Source: Symsagittifera roscoffensis (taxonomy: Eukaryota > Xenacoelomorpha > Acoela > Convolutidae). Taken from it: a DNA stretch of 64,000 nt. Under the pieces are notes generated by a model that worked only from the letters and a program-made list of their open reading frames with translations, made no database searches and was not told where the DNA came from. Positions 1 to 12,415 of the stretch are shown one piece after another; within the stretch, counting starts at the first letter, position 1; each line of letters begins with the position of its first letter. The stretch lies in the NCBI RefSeq assembly GCF_963678635.1, contig NC_087068.1, positions 59,009,896 to 59,073,895 of the forward strand, read 5' to 3'. The translations under genes were made by a program, and so were the position numbers.

Positions 1-433
1 CGTGCCACCTCGAGAAGGGGCAATCTAGCTGATGGATTCATCTAAAATGCATACGCTTGGAATCTTTTCAAGCACAGGCCCGGATTAAATTAAATTTTGG
101 TAGCCTATTCAAACACCAACTCCGACACCCATATCCACATATAGTAAAGATGGTTCGTATCAAAACATCCTCGAGATTGAACATTTGCCATATAATTCAG
201 AGCAAAAAGAATGAAGTCGCAAGTCTCTCACTCAATGAGATGGACAAAAACAAATATAATTCAGGAGCCTTGCAAATGATTTCTGATATTTGGTAGAGAT
301 TTTTTTCTTTACTTGAAAGTGAGGTACTTCAAATCAAAAACAAGAAATGACAAGAGATTAATTGGTGACAGGCGATCGTTAATAGCTCGATAGTGGTATG
401 ACCAATTGCTCTTCCATGAAATACAACACATAC
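1..433. other. left-edge region without a supported gene
   Basis: AT-rich sequence with only short chance reading frames. It lies downstream (minus-strand sense) of the candidate exon ending at 434, so it could hold that gene's next intron and exons. I could not choose an acceptor that keeps a convincing frame. Confidence 0.3.
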
Positions 434-571
434 GTGAGAATGGCCATTCGAAAAATGCGCATTTCCATTGCTGATTGACATGTTTGAGAAGCCGTTGCCC
501 AAATCTGAAGAATGATCTGAAACAGAAAAAATTAAAAATATTAAAACCAACTTACTTTTTCTTATAATCAT
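434..571 (-). CDS. candidate two-exon gene fragment, unknown product
   Basis: Read on the minus strand, a 16-nt exon (556-571, opening with ATG) ends at a GTAAGT donor. A 39-bp intron (517-555) ends in a T-rich TTTCAG acceptor, and an 83-nt exon (434-516) ends at a GTATGTG donor. The phases agree (1 nt carried across the first junction), and the frame stays open through an Asn/Ser/Gly/His-rich peptide with pieces such as SNMSISNGNAHFSNGHSH. No domain is recognised. The support is the pair of canonical splice signals around a very short intron. The peptide is low-complexity, so a chance arrangement in AT-rich DNA is possible. Later exons were not found. Confidence 0.3.
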
Positions 572-1299
572 TAAACTTTATAACCCCTCTTCCTAAGATA
601 GTAGAACTTGATGGGTAGAAAGCACTACCATAATCAGACCAACAAAATAACAAAAGCAATTTTGATTTCATTTTCAAAGTGTACTTATGGTGCTGAAGAT
701 TCGTTAACACGATTTAAGTGTCAACAGTATGACCATAACTGGCTACCGCAAAAAGTTCGAGCAGCCATGTGTTCATATGTGCGTTCAGAGGCTGACCATT
801 ATTCGTTGGCCGTCTCTAATCCTTACAATATCCTAAAAAAAAAACAACTTCCGTTCGAGCAGCCATGTGTTCATATGTGCGTTCAGAGGCTGACCATTAT
901 TCGTTGGCCGTCTCTAATCCTTACAATATCCTAAAAAAAAAAAAAACTTCCGTCCGAGCAGCCATGTGTTCATATGAGCGTTCAGAGGCTGACCATTATT
1001 CGTTGGCCGTCTCTAATCCTTACAATATCCTAAAAAAAAAAACTTCCGTTCGAGCAGCCATGTGTTCATATGTGCGTTCAGAGGCTGACCATTATTCGTT
1101 GGCCGTCTCTAATCCTTACAATATCCTAAAAAAAACAACTTCCGTCCGAGCAGCCATGTGTTCATATGTGCGTTCAGAGGCTGACCATTATTCGTTGGCC
1201 GTCTCTAATCCTTACATTATCCTAAAAAATAACTTCCGTTCGAGCAGCCATGTGTTCATATGTGCGTTCAGAGGCTGACCATTATTCGTCAGCCGTCTC

Positions 1300-3800
1300 T
1301 AATCCTTACAATATCCTAAAAAAAACAACTTCCGTTCGAGCAGCCATGTGTTCATATGTGCGTTCAGAGGCTGACCATTATTCGTTGGCCGTCTCTAATC
1401 CTTACAATATCCTAAGAAAACAACTTCCGTTCGAGCAGCCATGTGTTCATATGTGCGTTCAGAGGCTGACCATTATTCGTTGGCCTTCTCTAATCCTTAC
1501 AATATCCTAAAAAAAAACAACTTCCGTTCGAGCAGCCATGTGTTCATATGTGCGTTCAGAGGCTGACCATTATTCGTTGGCCGTCTCTAATCCATACAAT
1601 ATCCTAAAAAAAACAACTTCCGTTCGAGCAACCATGTGTTCATATGTGCGTTCAGAGGCTGACCATTATTCGTTGGCCGTCTCTAATCCTTACAGGATCC
1701 TAAAAAATAACTTCCGTTCGAGCAGCCATGTGTTCATATGTGCGTTCAGAGGCTGACCATTATTCGTCAGCCGTCTCTAATCCTTACAATATCCTAAAAA
1801 AAAACAACTTCCGTTCGAGCAGCCATGTGTTCATATGTGCGTTCAGAGGCAGACCATTATTCGTTGGCCGTCTCTAATCCTTACAATATCCTAAAAAAAA
1901 CAACTTCCGTTCGAGCAGCCATGTGTTCATATGTGCGTTCAGAGGCTGACCATTATTCGTTGGCCGTCTCTAATCCTTACAATATCCTAAAAAAAAACAA
2001 CTTCCGTTCGAGCAGCCATGTTTTCATATGTGCGTTCAGAGGCTGACCATTATTCGTTGGCCGTCTATAATCCTTACAATATCCTAAAAAAAAACAACTT
2101 CCGTTCGAGCAGCCATGTATTCATATGTGCGTTCAGAGGCTGACCATTCTTCGTTGGCCGTCTCTAATCCTTACAATATCGTTAAAAAAACAACTTCCGT
2201 TCGAGCAGCCATGTGTTCATATGTGCGTTCAGAGGCTGACCATTATTCGTTGGCCGTCTCTAATCCTTACAATATCCTAAAAAAAACAACTTCCGTTCGA
2301 GCAGCCATGTGTTCATATGTGCGTTCAGAGGCTGACCATTATTCGTTGGCCGTCTCAAATCCTCACAATATCCTTTAAAAAAAAAAACTTCCGTTCGAGC
2401 AGCCATGTGTTTATATGTACGTCCAGAGGCTGACCATTATTCGTTGGCCGTCTCTAATCCTTACAATATCCTAAAAAAAACAACTTCCGTTCGAGCAGCC
2501 ATGTGTTCATATGTGCGTTCAGAGGCTGACCATTATTCGTTGGCCGTCTCTAATCCTTACAATATCCTAAAAAAAACAACTTCCGTTCGAGCAGCCATGT
2601 GTTCATATGTGCGTTCAGAGGCTGACCATTATTCGTTGGCCGTCTCTAATCCTTACAATATCCTAAGAAAACAACTTCCGTTCGAGCAGCCATGTGTTCA
2701 TATGTGCGTTCAGAGGCTGACCATTATTCGTTGGCCTTCTCTAATCCTTACAATATCCTAAAAAAAAACAACTTCCGTTCGAGCAGCCATGTGTTCATAT
2801 GTGCGTTCAGAGGCTGACCATTATTCGTTGGCCGTCTCTAATCCATACAATATCCTAAAAAAACAACTTCCGTTCGAGCAACCATGTGTTCATATGTGCG
2901 TTCAGAGGCTGACCATTATTCGTTGGCCGTCTCTAATCCTTACAGGATCCTAAAAAATAACTTCCATTCGAGCAGCCATGTGTTCATATGTGCGTTCAGA
3001 GGCTGACCATTATTCGTCAGCCGTCTCTAATCCTTACAATATCCTAAAAAAAAACAACTTCCGTTCGAGCAGCCATGTGTTCATATGTGCGTTCAGAGGC
3101 AGACCATTATTCGTTGGCCGTCTCTAATCCTTACAATATCCTAAAAAAAACAACTTCCGTTCGAGCAGCCATGTGTTCATATGTGCGTTCAGAGGCTGAC
3201 CATTATTCGTTGGCCGTCTCTAATCCTTACAATATCCTAAAAAAAAACAACTTCCGTTCGAGCAGCCATGTTTTCATATGTGCGTTCAGAGGCTGACCAT
3301 TATTCGTTGGCCGTCTATAATCCTTACAATATCCTAAAAAAAAACAACTTCCGTTCGAGCAGCCATGTATTCATATGTGCGTTCAGAGGCTGACCATTCT
3401 TCGTTGGCCGTCTCTAATCCTTACAATATCGTTAAAAAAACAACTTCCGTTCGAGCAGCCATGTGTTCATATGTGCGTTCAGAGGCTGACCATTATTCGT
3501 TGGCCGTCTCTAATCCTTACAATATCCTAAAAAAAACAACTTCCGTTCGAGCAGCCATGTGTTCATATGTGCGTTCAGAGGCTGACCATTATTCGTTGGC
3601 CGTCTCAAATCCTCACAATATCCTTAAAAAAAAAAACTTCCGTTCGAGCAGCCATGTGTTTATATGTACGTCCAGAGGCTGACCATTATTCGTTGGCCGT
3701 CTCTAATCCTTACAATATCCTAAAAAAAAACAACTTCCGTTCGAGCAGCCATGTGTTCATATGTGCGTTCAGAGGCTGACCATTATTCGTTGGCCGTCTC
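1300..3800. repeat. higher-order duplication in the satellite, two ~1,250-bp units
   Basis: A block of about 13 monomers is repeated in tandem at an offset of 1,250-1,251 bp. Private variants recur in the same order: 'tggccttctc' at 1,481 and 2,732, 'cctaagaaaac' just before each, 'tacaggatcc', 'gaggcagacc', 'ccatgtattc', 'aatatcgtt', 'ctcaaatcctcac' and 'tgtttatatgtacg'. The two units differ by only a few bases and A-run lengths, which indicates recent unequal exchange. Confidence 0.9.
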
Positions 3801-5219
3801 TAATCCTTACAATATCCTAAAAAAAAAACAAATTCCGTTCGAGCAGCCATGTGTTCATATGTTCGTTCAGAGGCTGACCATTATTCGTTGTCCGTCTCTA
3901 ATCCTTACAATTTCCTTTAAAAAATAAACAACTTCCGTTCGAACAGCCATGTGTTCATATGTGCGTTCAGAGGCTGACCATTATTCGTTGGCCGTCTCTA
4001 ATCCTTACAATATCCTAAAAAAAAACTTTCGTTCGAGCAGCCATGTGTTCATATGTGCGTTCAGAGGCTGACCATTATTCGTTGGCCGTCTCTAATCCTT
4101 ACAATATCCTAAAAAAAAACAACTTCCGTTCGAGCAGCCATGTGTTCAAATGTGCGTTCAGAGGCTGACCATTATTCGTTGGCCGTCTCTAATCCTTACA
4201 ATATCCTAAAAAGAAAAAACTTCTGTTCGAGCAGCCATGTGTTCATATGTGCGTTCAGAGGCGGACCATTATTCGTTGGCCGTCTCTAATCCTTACATTA
4301 TCCTAAAAAATAACTTCCGTTCGAGCAGCCATGTGTTCAGATGTGCGTTCAGAGGCTGACCATTATTCGTTGGCCGTCTCTAATCCTTACAATATCCTAA
4401 AAAAACAACTTGGGTTCGAGCAGCCATGTGTTCATATGTGCGTTCAGAGGCTGACCATTATTCGTTGGCCGTCTCTAATCCTTACAATATCCTAAAAAAA
4501 TAACTTCCGTTCGAGCAGCGATGTGTTCATATGTGCGTTCAGAGGCTGACCATAATTCGTTGACTGTCTCTATTCCTTACAATATCCAACAAAAATAACT
4601 TCCGTTTGAGCAGCCATGTGTTCAGATGTGCGTTCAGAGGCTGACCATTATTCGTTGGCCGTCTCTAATCCTTACAATATCCTAAAAAATAACTTCCGTT
4701 CGAGCAGCCATGTGTTCAGATGTGCGTTCAGAGGCTGACCATTATTCGATGACCGTCTCTAATCCTTACAATATCCTAAAAATAATTAACTTCCGTCCGA
4801 GCAGCCATGTGTTCATATGTGCGTTCAGAGACTGACCATTATTCGTTAGCCATCTCTAATCCTTACAATATCCTAAAAAATAACTTCCATTCGAGCAGCC
4901 ATGTGCTCAAATGTGCGTTCAGAGGCTGAACATTATTCGTTGACCGTCTCTTATCCTTACAATATCCTAAAAAATAACTTCCGTTCGAGCAGCCATGTGT
5001 TCAGATGTCCGTTCAGAGGCTGACCATTATTCGTTGACTGTCTCTAATCCTTACAATATCCTATAAAAATAACTTCCGTTCGAGCAGCCATGTGTTCATA
5101 TGTGCGTTCAGAGACTGAACATTTTTCGTTGACCGTCTCTTATCCTTACAATGTCCTAAAAAATAACTTCCGTTCGAGCAGCCATGTGTTCAGATGTGCG
5201 TTCAGAGGCTGACCATTAT

Positions 5220-6555
5220 TCGTTGACTGTCTCTAATCCTTACAATATCTTATAAAAATAATTTCCGTTCGAGCAGCCATGTGTTCATATGTGCGTTCAG
5301 AGGCTGACCATTATTCGATGGCCGTCTCTAATCCTTACAATATCCTAAAAAACATTAACTTCCGTCCGAGCAGCCATGTGTTCATATGTGCGTTCAGAGA
5401 CTGACCATTATTCGTTGACTGTCTCTAATCCTTACAATATCCTTAAAAATAACTTCCGTTCGAGCAGCCATGTGTTCAGATGTGCGTTCAGAGGCTGACC
5501 ATTACTCGTTGGCCGTCTCTGATCCTTACAATATCCTAAAAAAATAACTTCCGTTCGAGCAGCCATGTGTTCAGATGTGCGTTCAGAGGCTGACCATTAT
5601 TCGTTGGCCGTCTCTAATCCTTACAATATCCTAAAAAAATAACTTCAGTTCGAGCAGCCATGTGTTCATATGTGCGTTCAGAGGCTGACCATTATTCGAT
5701 GGCCGTCTCTAATCCTTACAATATCCTAAAAAACATTAACTTCCGTCCGAGCAGCCATGTGTTCATATGTGCGTTCAGAGACTGACCATTATTCGTTGAC
5801 TGTCTCTAATCCTTACAATATCCTTAAAATAACTTCCGTTCGAGCAGCCATGTGTTCAGATGTGCGTTCAGAGGCTGACCATTATTCGTTGATGACTGTC
5901 TCTAATCCTTACAATATCTTATAAAAATAATTTCCGTTCGAGCAGCCATGTGTTCATATGTGCGTTCAGAGGCTGACCATTATTCGATGGCCGTCTCTAA
6001 TCCTTACAATATCCTAAAAAACATTAACTTCCGTCCGAGCAGCCATGTGTTCATATGTGCGTTCAGAGACTGACCATTATTCGTTGACTGTCTCTAATCC
6101 TTACAATATCCTTAAAAATAACTTCCGTTCGAGCAGCCATGTGTTCAGATGTGCGTTCAGAGGCTGACCATTACTCGTTGGCCGTCTCTGATCCTTACAA
6201 TATCCTAAAAAAATAACTTCCGTTCGAGCAGCCATGTGTTCAGATGTGCGTTCAGAGGCTGACCATTATTCGTTGGCCGTCTCTAATCCTTACAATATCC
6301 TAAAAAAATAACTTCAGTTCGAGCAGCCATGTGTTCATATGTGCGTTCAGAGGCTGACCATTATTCGATGGCCGTCTCTAATCCTTACAATATCCTAAAA
6401 AACATTAACTTCCGTCCGAGCAGCCATGTGTTCATATGTGCGTTCAGAGACTGACCATTATTCGTTGACTGTCTCTAATCCTTACAATATCCTTAAAACA
6501 ACTTCCGTTCGAGCAGCCATGTGTTCAGATGTGCGTTCAGAGGCTGACCATTACT
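5220..6555. repeat. higher-order duplication in the satellite, ~668-bp unit
   Basis: A seven-monomer block repeats at about 668 bp. Markers are 'cttcagttcgag' at about 5,643 and 6,312, 'ttcgatggcc' at about 5,697 and 6,366, 'aaacattaacttcc', and 'tactcgttgg...ctctgatcc' at about 5,503 and 6,172. Part of it recurs a third time near 6,552. The boundaries are approximate. Confidence 0.8.
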
Positions 6556-9500
6556 CGTTGGCCGTCTCTGATCCTTAAAATATCCTAAAAAAATAACTTC
6601 CGTTCGAGCAGCCAATTCCAGCAGCCATGTGTTCAAATGTGCTTTCAGAGGCTGACCATTATTCGTTGGCCGTCTCTAATCCTTACAATATCCTAAAAAA
6701 TATAACTTCCGTTCGAGCAGCTATGTGTTCATATGTGCTTTCAGAGGCTGACCATTATTCGTTGGCCGTCTATAATCCTTACAATATCCTAAAAAATAAT
6801 AACTTCCGTTCGAGCAGCCATGTGTTCATATGTGCGTTCAAAGGCCGACCATTTTTCGTTGGCCGTCTCTAATCCTTACAAAATCCTAAAAAAAATAACT
6901 TCCGTTCGAGCAGCCATGTGTTCATATGTGCGTTCAGAGGCTGACCATTATTCGTTGGCCGTCTCTAATCCTTACAATATCCTAAAAAAATAATTTCCGT
7001 TCGAGCAGCCATGTGTTCATATGTGCTTTCAGAGGCTGACCATTATTCGTTGGCCGTCTCTAATCCTTACAATATCTGAAAAAAAAATAACTTCAATTCC
7101 AGCAGCCATGTGTTCAAATGTGTGTTCAGGGGCTGACCATTATTCGTTGGCCGTCTCTCATCCTTACAATATCCTAAAAAAACATAACTTCCGTTCGAGC
7201 AGCTATGTGTTCATATGTGCTTTCAGAGGCTGACCATTATTCGTTGGCCGTCTATAATCCTTACAATATCCTTAAACAATAACTTCCGTTCGAGCAGCCA
7301 TGTGTTCATATGTGCGTTCAAATGCCGACCATTATTCGTTGGCCGTCTCTAATCCTTACAAAACCCTAAAAAAATAACTTCCGTTCGAGCAGCCATGTGT
7401 TCATATGTGCGTTCAGCGGCTGACCATTATTCGTTGGCCGTCTTTAATCCTTACAATATCCTAAGAAAATAACTTCCGTTCGAGCAGCCATGTGTTCATA
7501 TGTGCGTTCAGAGGCTGACCATTATTCGTTGGCCGTCTCTCATCCTTAAAATATCCTAAAAAAATAACTTCCGTTCGAGCAGCTATGTGTTCATATATGC
7601 TTTCAGAGGCTGACCATTATTCGTTGGCCGTCTATAATCCTTACAATATCATAAAAAATAACTTCCGTTCGAGCAGCCAAGTGTTCATATGTGCGTTCAG
7701 AGTCTGACCATTAATCGTTGGCCGTCTCTAATCCTTACAATGTCCTAGAAAAAATAACTTCTATTCGAGCAGCCAAGTGTTCATGTGCGCGCTCAGAGTC
7801 TGACCATTATTCGTTGGCCGTCTCTAATCCTTACAATATCCTAAAAAATTAACTTCCGTTCGAGCAGTCATGTGTTCATATGTGCGTTCAGAGGCTGACC
7901 ATTAATCGTTGGCCGTCTCTAATCCTTACAATATCCTAAAAAAAATAACTTCCGTTCGAGCAGCCATGTGTTCATATGTGCGTTCAGAGGCTGACCATTA
8001 TTCGTTGGCCGTCTTTAATCCTTACAATATCCTAAAAAAATAACTTCCGTTCGAGCAGCCATGTGTTCATATGTGCGTTCAGAGGCTGACCATTATTCGT
8101 TGGCCGTCTCTCATCCTTAAAATATCCTAAAAAAATAACTTCCGTTCGAGCAGCTATGTGTTCATATATGCTTTCAGAGGCTGACCATTATTCGTTGGCC
8201 GTCTATAATCCTTACAATATCCTAAAAAAATAACTTCCGTTCGAGCAGCCAAGTGTTCATATGTGCGTTCAGAGTCTGACCATTAATCGTTGGCCGTCTC
8301 TAATCCTTACAATATCCTAGAAAAAATAACTTCCATTCGAGCAGCCAAGTGTTCATATGTGCGCTCAGAGTCTGACCATTATTTGTTGGCCGTCTCTAAT
8401 CCTTACAATATCCTAAAAAATTAACTTCCGTTCGAGCAGTCATGTGTTCATATGTGCGTTCAGAGGCTGACCATTAATCGTTGGCCGTCTCTAATCCTTA
8501 CAATATCCTAAAAAAAATAACTTCCGTTCGAGCAGCCATGTGTTCATATGTGCGCTCAGAGGCTGACCATTATTCGTTGGCCGTCTTTAATCCTTACAAT
8601 GTCCTAAAAAAATAACTTCCGTTCGAGCAGCCATGTGTTCATATGTGCGTTCAGAGGCTGACCATTATTCTTTGGCCGTCTCTCATCCTTAAAATATCCT
8701 AAAAAAATAACTTCCATTCCAGCATCCATGTGTTCAAATGTGCGTTCAGAGGCTGACCATTATTCTTTGGCCGTCTCTAAGCCTTACAATATCCTAAAAA
8801 AAATAACTTCCATTCCAGCAGCCATGTGTTCAAATGTGCATTCAGAGGCTGACCATTATTCGTTGGCCGTCTCTAATTCTTACAATATCCTAAAAAATTA
8901 ACTTCCGTTCGAGCAGTCATGTGTTCATATGTGCGTTCAGAGTCTGACCATTAATCGTTGGCCGTCTCTAATCCTTACAATATCCTAGAAAAAATAACTT
9001 CCATTCGAGCAGCCAAGTGTTCATATGTGCGCTCAGAGTCTGACCATTATTCGTTGGCCGTCTCTAATCCTTACAATATCCTAAAAAATGAACTTCCGTT
9101 CGAGCAGTCATGTGTTCATATGTGCGTTCAGAGGCTCACCATTAGTCGTTGGCCGTCTCTAATCCTTACAATATCCTAAAAAAAATAACTTCCGTTCGAG
9201 CAGCCATGTGTTCATATGTGCGTTCAGAGGCTGACCATTATTCGTTGGCCGTCTTTAATCCTTACAATGTCCTAAAAAAATAACTTCCGTTCGAGCAGCC
9301 ATGTGTTCATATGTGCGTTCAGAGGCTGACCATTATTCTTTGGCCGTCTCTCATCCTTAAAATATCCTAAAAAAAAACAACTTCCATTCCAGCATCCATG
9401 TGTTCAAATGTGCGTTCAGAGGCTGACCATTATTCTTTGGCCGTCTCTAAGCCTTACAATATCCTAAAAAAAATAACTTCCATTCCAGCAGCCATGTGTT

Positions 9501-11464
9501 CAAATGTGCATTCAGAGGCTGACCATTATTCGTTGGCCGTCTCTAATCCTTACAATATCCTAAAAAATATAACTTCCGTTCGAGCAGCTATGTGTTCATA
9601 TGTGCTTTCAGAGGCTGACCATTATTCGTTGGCCGTCTATAATCCTTACAATATCCTAAAAAAATAACTTCCGTTCGAGCAGCCATGTGTTCATATGTGC
9701 TTTCAGAGGCTGACCATTATTCGTTGGCCGTCTCTAATCCTTACAATATCCGAAAAAAATAACTTCCATTCCAGCAGCCATGTGTTCAAATGTGCGTTCA
9801 GAGGCTGACCATTATTCGTTGGCCGTCTCTAATCCTTACAATATCCTAAAAAATATTACTTCCGTTCGAGCAGCTATGTGTTCATATGTGCTTTCAGAGG
9901 CTGACCATTATTCGTTGGCCGTCTATAATCCTTACAATATCCTAAAAAATAACTTCCGTTCGAGCAGCCATGTGTTCATATGTGCTTTCAGAGGCTGACC
10001 ATTATTCGTTGGCCGTCTCTAATCCTTACAATATCCGAAAAAAATAACTTCCATTCCAGCAGCCATGTGTTCAAATGTGCGTTCAGAGGCTGACCATTAT
10101 TCGTTGGCCGTCTCTAATCCTTACAATATCCTAAAAAATATAACTTCCGTTCGAGCAGCTATGTGTTCATATGTGCTTTCAGAGGCTGAGCATTATTCGA
10201 AGGCCGTCTCTAATCCTTACAATATCCTAAAAAAATAACTTCCGTTCGAGCAGTCATGTGTTCATATGTGCGTTCAGAGGCTGACCATTATTCGTTAGCC
10301 GTCTCTAATCCTTACAATATCCTAAAAAATATAACTTCCGTTCGAGCAGCTATGTGTTCATATGTGCTTTCAGAGGCTGACCATTATTCGTTGGCCGTCT
10401 ATAATCCTTACAATATCCTAAAAAATAACTTCCGTTCGAGCAGCCATGTGTTCATATGTGCTTTCAGAGGCTGACCATTATTCGTTGGCCGTCTCTAATC
10501 CTTACAATATCCGAAAAAAATAACTTCCATTCCAGCAGCCATGTGTTCAAATGTGCGTTCAGAGGCTGACCATTATTCGTTGGCCGTCTCTAATCCTTAC
10601 AATATCCTAAAAAATATACTTCCGTTCGAGCAGCTATGTGTTCATATGTGCTTTCAGAGGCTGAGCATTATTCGTTGGCCGTCTATAATCCTTACAATAT
10701 CCTAAAAAAAATAACTTCCGTTCGAGCAGCCATGTGTTCATATGTGCGTTCAAAGGCAGACCATTATTCGTTGGCCGTCTCTAATCCTTACAAAATCCTA
10801 GAAAAATAACTTCCGTTCGAGCAGCCATGTGCGTTCAGAGGCTGACCATTATTCGTTGGCCGTCTCTATCCTTACAATATCCTAAAAAAAATAACTTCCG
10901 TTCGAGCAGCCATGAGTTCAGATGTGCGTTCAGAGGCTGACCATTATTCGTTGGCTGTCTCTAATCCTTACAATAACCAAAAAAAAATAACTTCCGTTCG
11001 AGCAGCCATGTGTTCAGATGTGCGTTCAGAGGCTGACCATTATTCTTTGGCCGTCTCTAATCCTTACAATATCCTAAAAAAAAACTTCCGTTCGAGCAGC
11101 CATGTGTTCATATGTGCGTTCAGAGGCTGACCATTATTCGTTGGCCGTCTCTCATCCTTACAATATCCTTAAAAAATAACTTCCATTCGAGCGGCCATGT
11201 GTTCATATGTGCGTTCAGAGGCTGACCATTATTCGTTGGCCGTCTCTAATCCTTACAATATCCTAAAAAAATAACTTCCATTCGAGCAGCCATGTGTTCA
11301 TATGTGCGTTCAGAGGCTGACCATTATTCGTTGGCCGTCTCTAATCCTTACAATATCCTAAAAAAAATAACTTCCGTTCGAGCAGCCATGTGTTCATATG
11401 TGCGTTCAGAGGCTGACCATTTTTCGTTGGCCGTCTCTAATCCTTACAATATCCTAAAAAAAAT

Positions 11465-12415
11465 AACTTCCGTTCGAGCAGTCATGTGTTCATATGTGCG
11501 TTTAGAGGCTGACCATTATTCGATGGCCGTCTCTAATCCTTGAAATATCCTTAAAAAAACTTCCTTTCGAGCAGCCATGTGTTCATATGTGCGTTCAGAG
11601 GCTGACCATTATTCGTTGGCCGTCTCTCATCCTTACAAGATCCTAAAAAAAATAACTTCCGTTCGACCGGCCATGTGTTCATATGTGCGGTCAGAGGCTG
11701 ACCATTATTCGTTGGCCGTCTCTAATCCTTACAATATCCTTAAAAAAATAACTTCCGTTTGAGCAGCCATGCGTTCATATGTGCGTTCAGAGGCTGACCA
11801 TTATTCGTTGGCCGTCTCTAATCCTTACAATATCCTAAAAAAATAACTTCCGTTCGAGCAGCCATGTGTTCATATGTGCGTTCAGAGGCTGACCGTTTTT
11901 CGTTGGCCGTCTCTAATCCTTACAATATCCTAAAAAAATAACTTCCGTTCGAGCAGTCATGTGTTCATATGTGCGTTTAGAGGCTGACCATTATTCGATG
12001 GCCGTCTCTAATCCTTGAAATATCCTTAAAAAAACTTCCTTTCGAGCAGCCATGTGTTCATATGTGCGTTCAGAGGCTGACCATTATTCGTTGGCCGTCT
12101 CTCATCCTTACAAGATCCTAAAAAAAATAACTTCCGTTCGACCGGCCATGTGTTCATATGTGCGGTCAGAGGCTGACCATTATTCGTTGGCCGTCTCTAA
12201 TCCTTACAATATCCTTAAAAAAATAACTTCCGTTTGAGCAGCCATGCGTTCATATGTGCGTTCAGAGGCTGACCATTATTCGTTGGCCGTCTCTAATCCT
12301 TACAATATCCTAAAAAAATAACTTCCGTTCGAGCAGCCATGTGTTCATATGTGCGTTCAGAGGCTGACCGTTTTTCGTTGGCCGTCTCTAATCCTTACAA
12401 TATCCTAAAAAAATA
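11465..12415. repeat. higher-order duplication in the satellite, two 475-bp units
   Basis: A five-monomer block is duplicated in tandem at exactly 475 bp. Shared rare variants are 'gtttagaggctg', 'ccttgaaatatcc', 'cttcctttcgag', 'cgaccggccatg', 'tgcggtcagagg' and 'ccatgcgttcat'. The two units look almost identical, so this is a very recent duplication. Confidence 0.9.

Noticed and set aside
865-3779. Series of plus-strand frames of 60-137 codons with a repeating peptide
   Set aside because: They are the satellite read in changing frames. Frame depends on A-run length, and stops appear with the 'taa' linkers, so no gene is supported.
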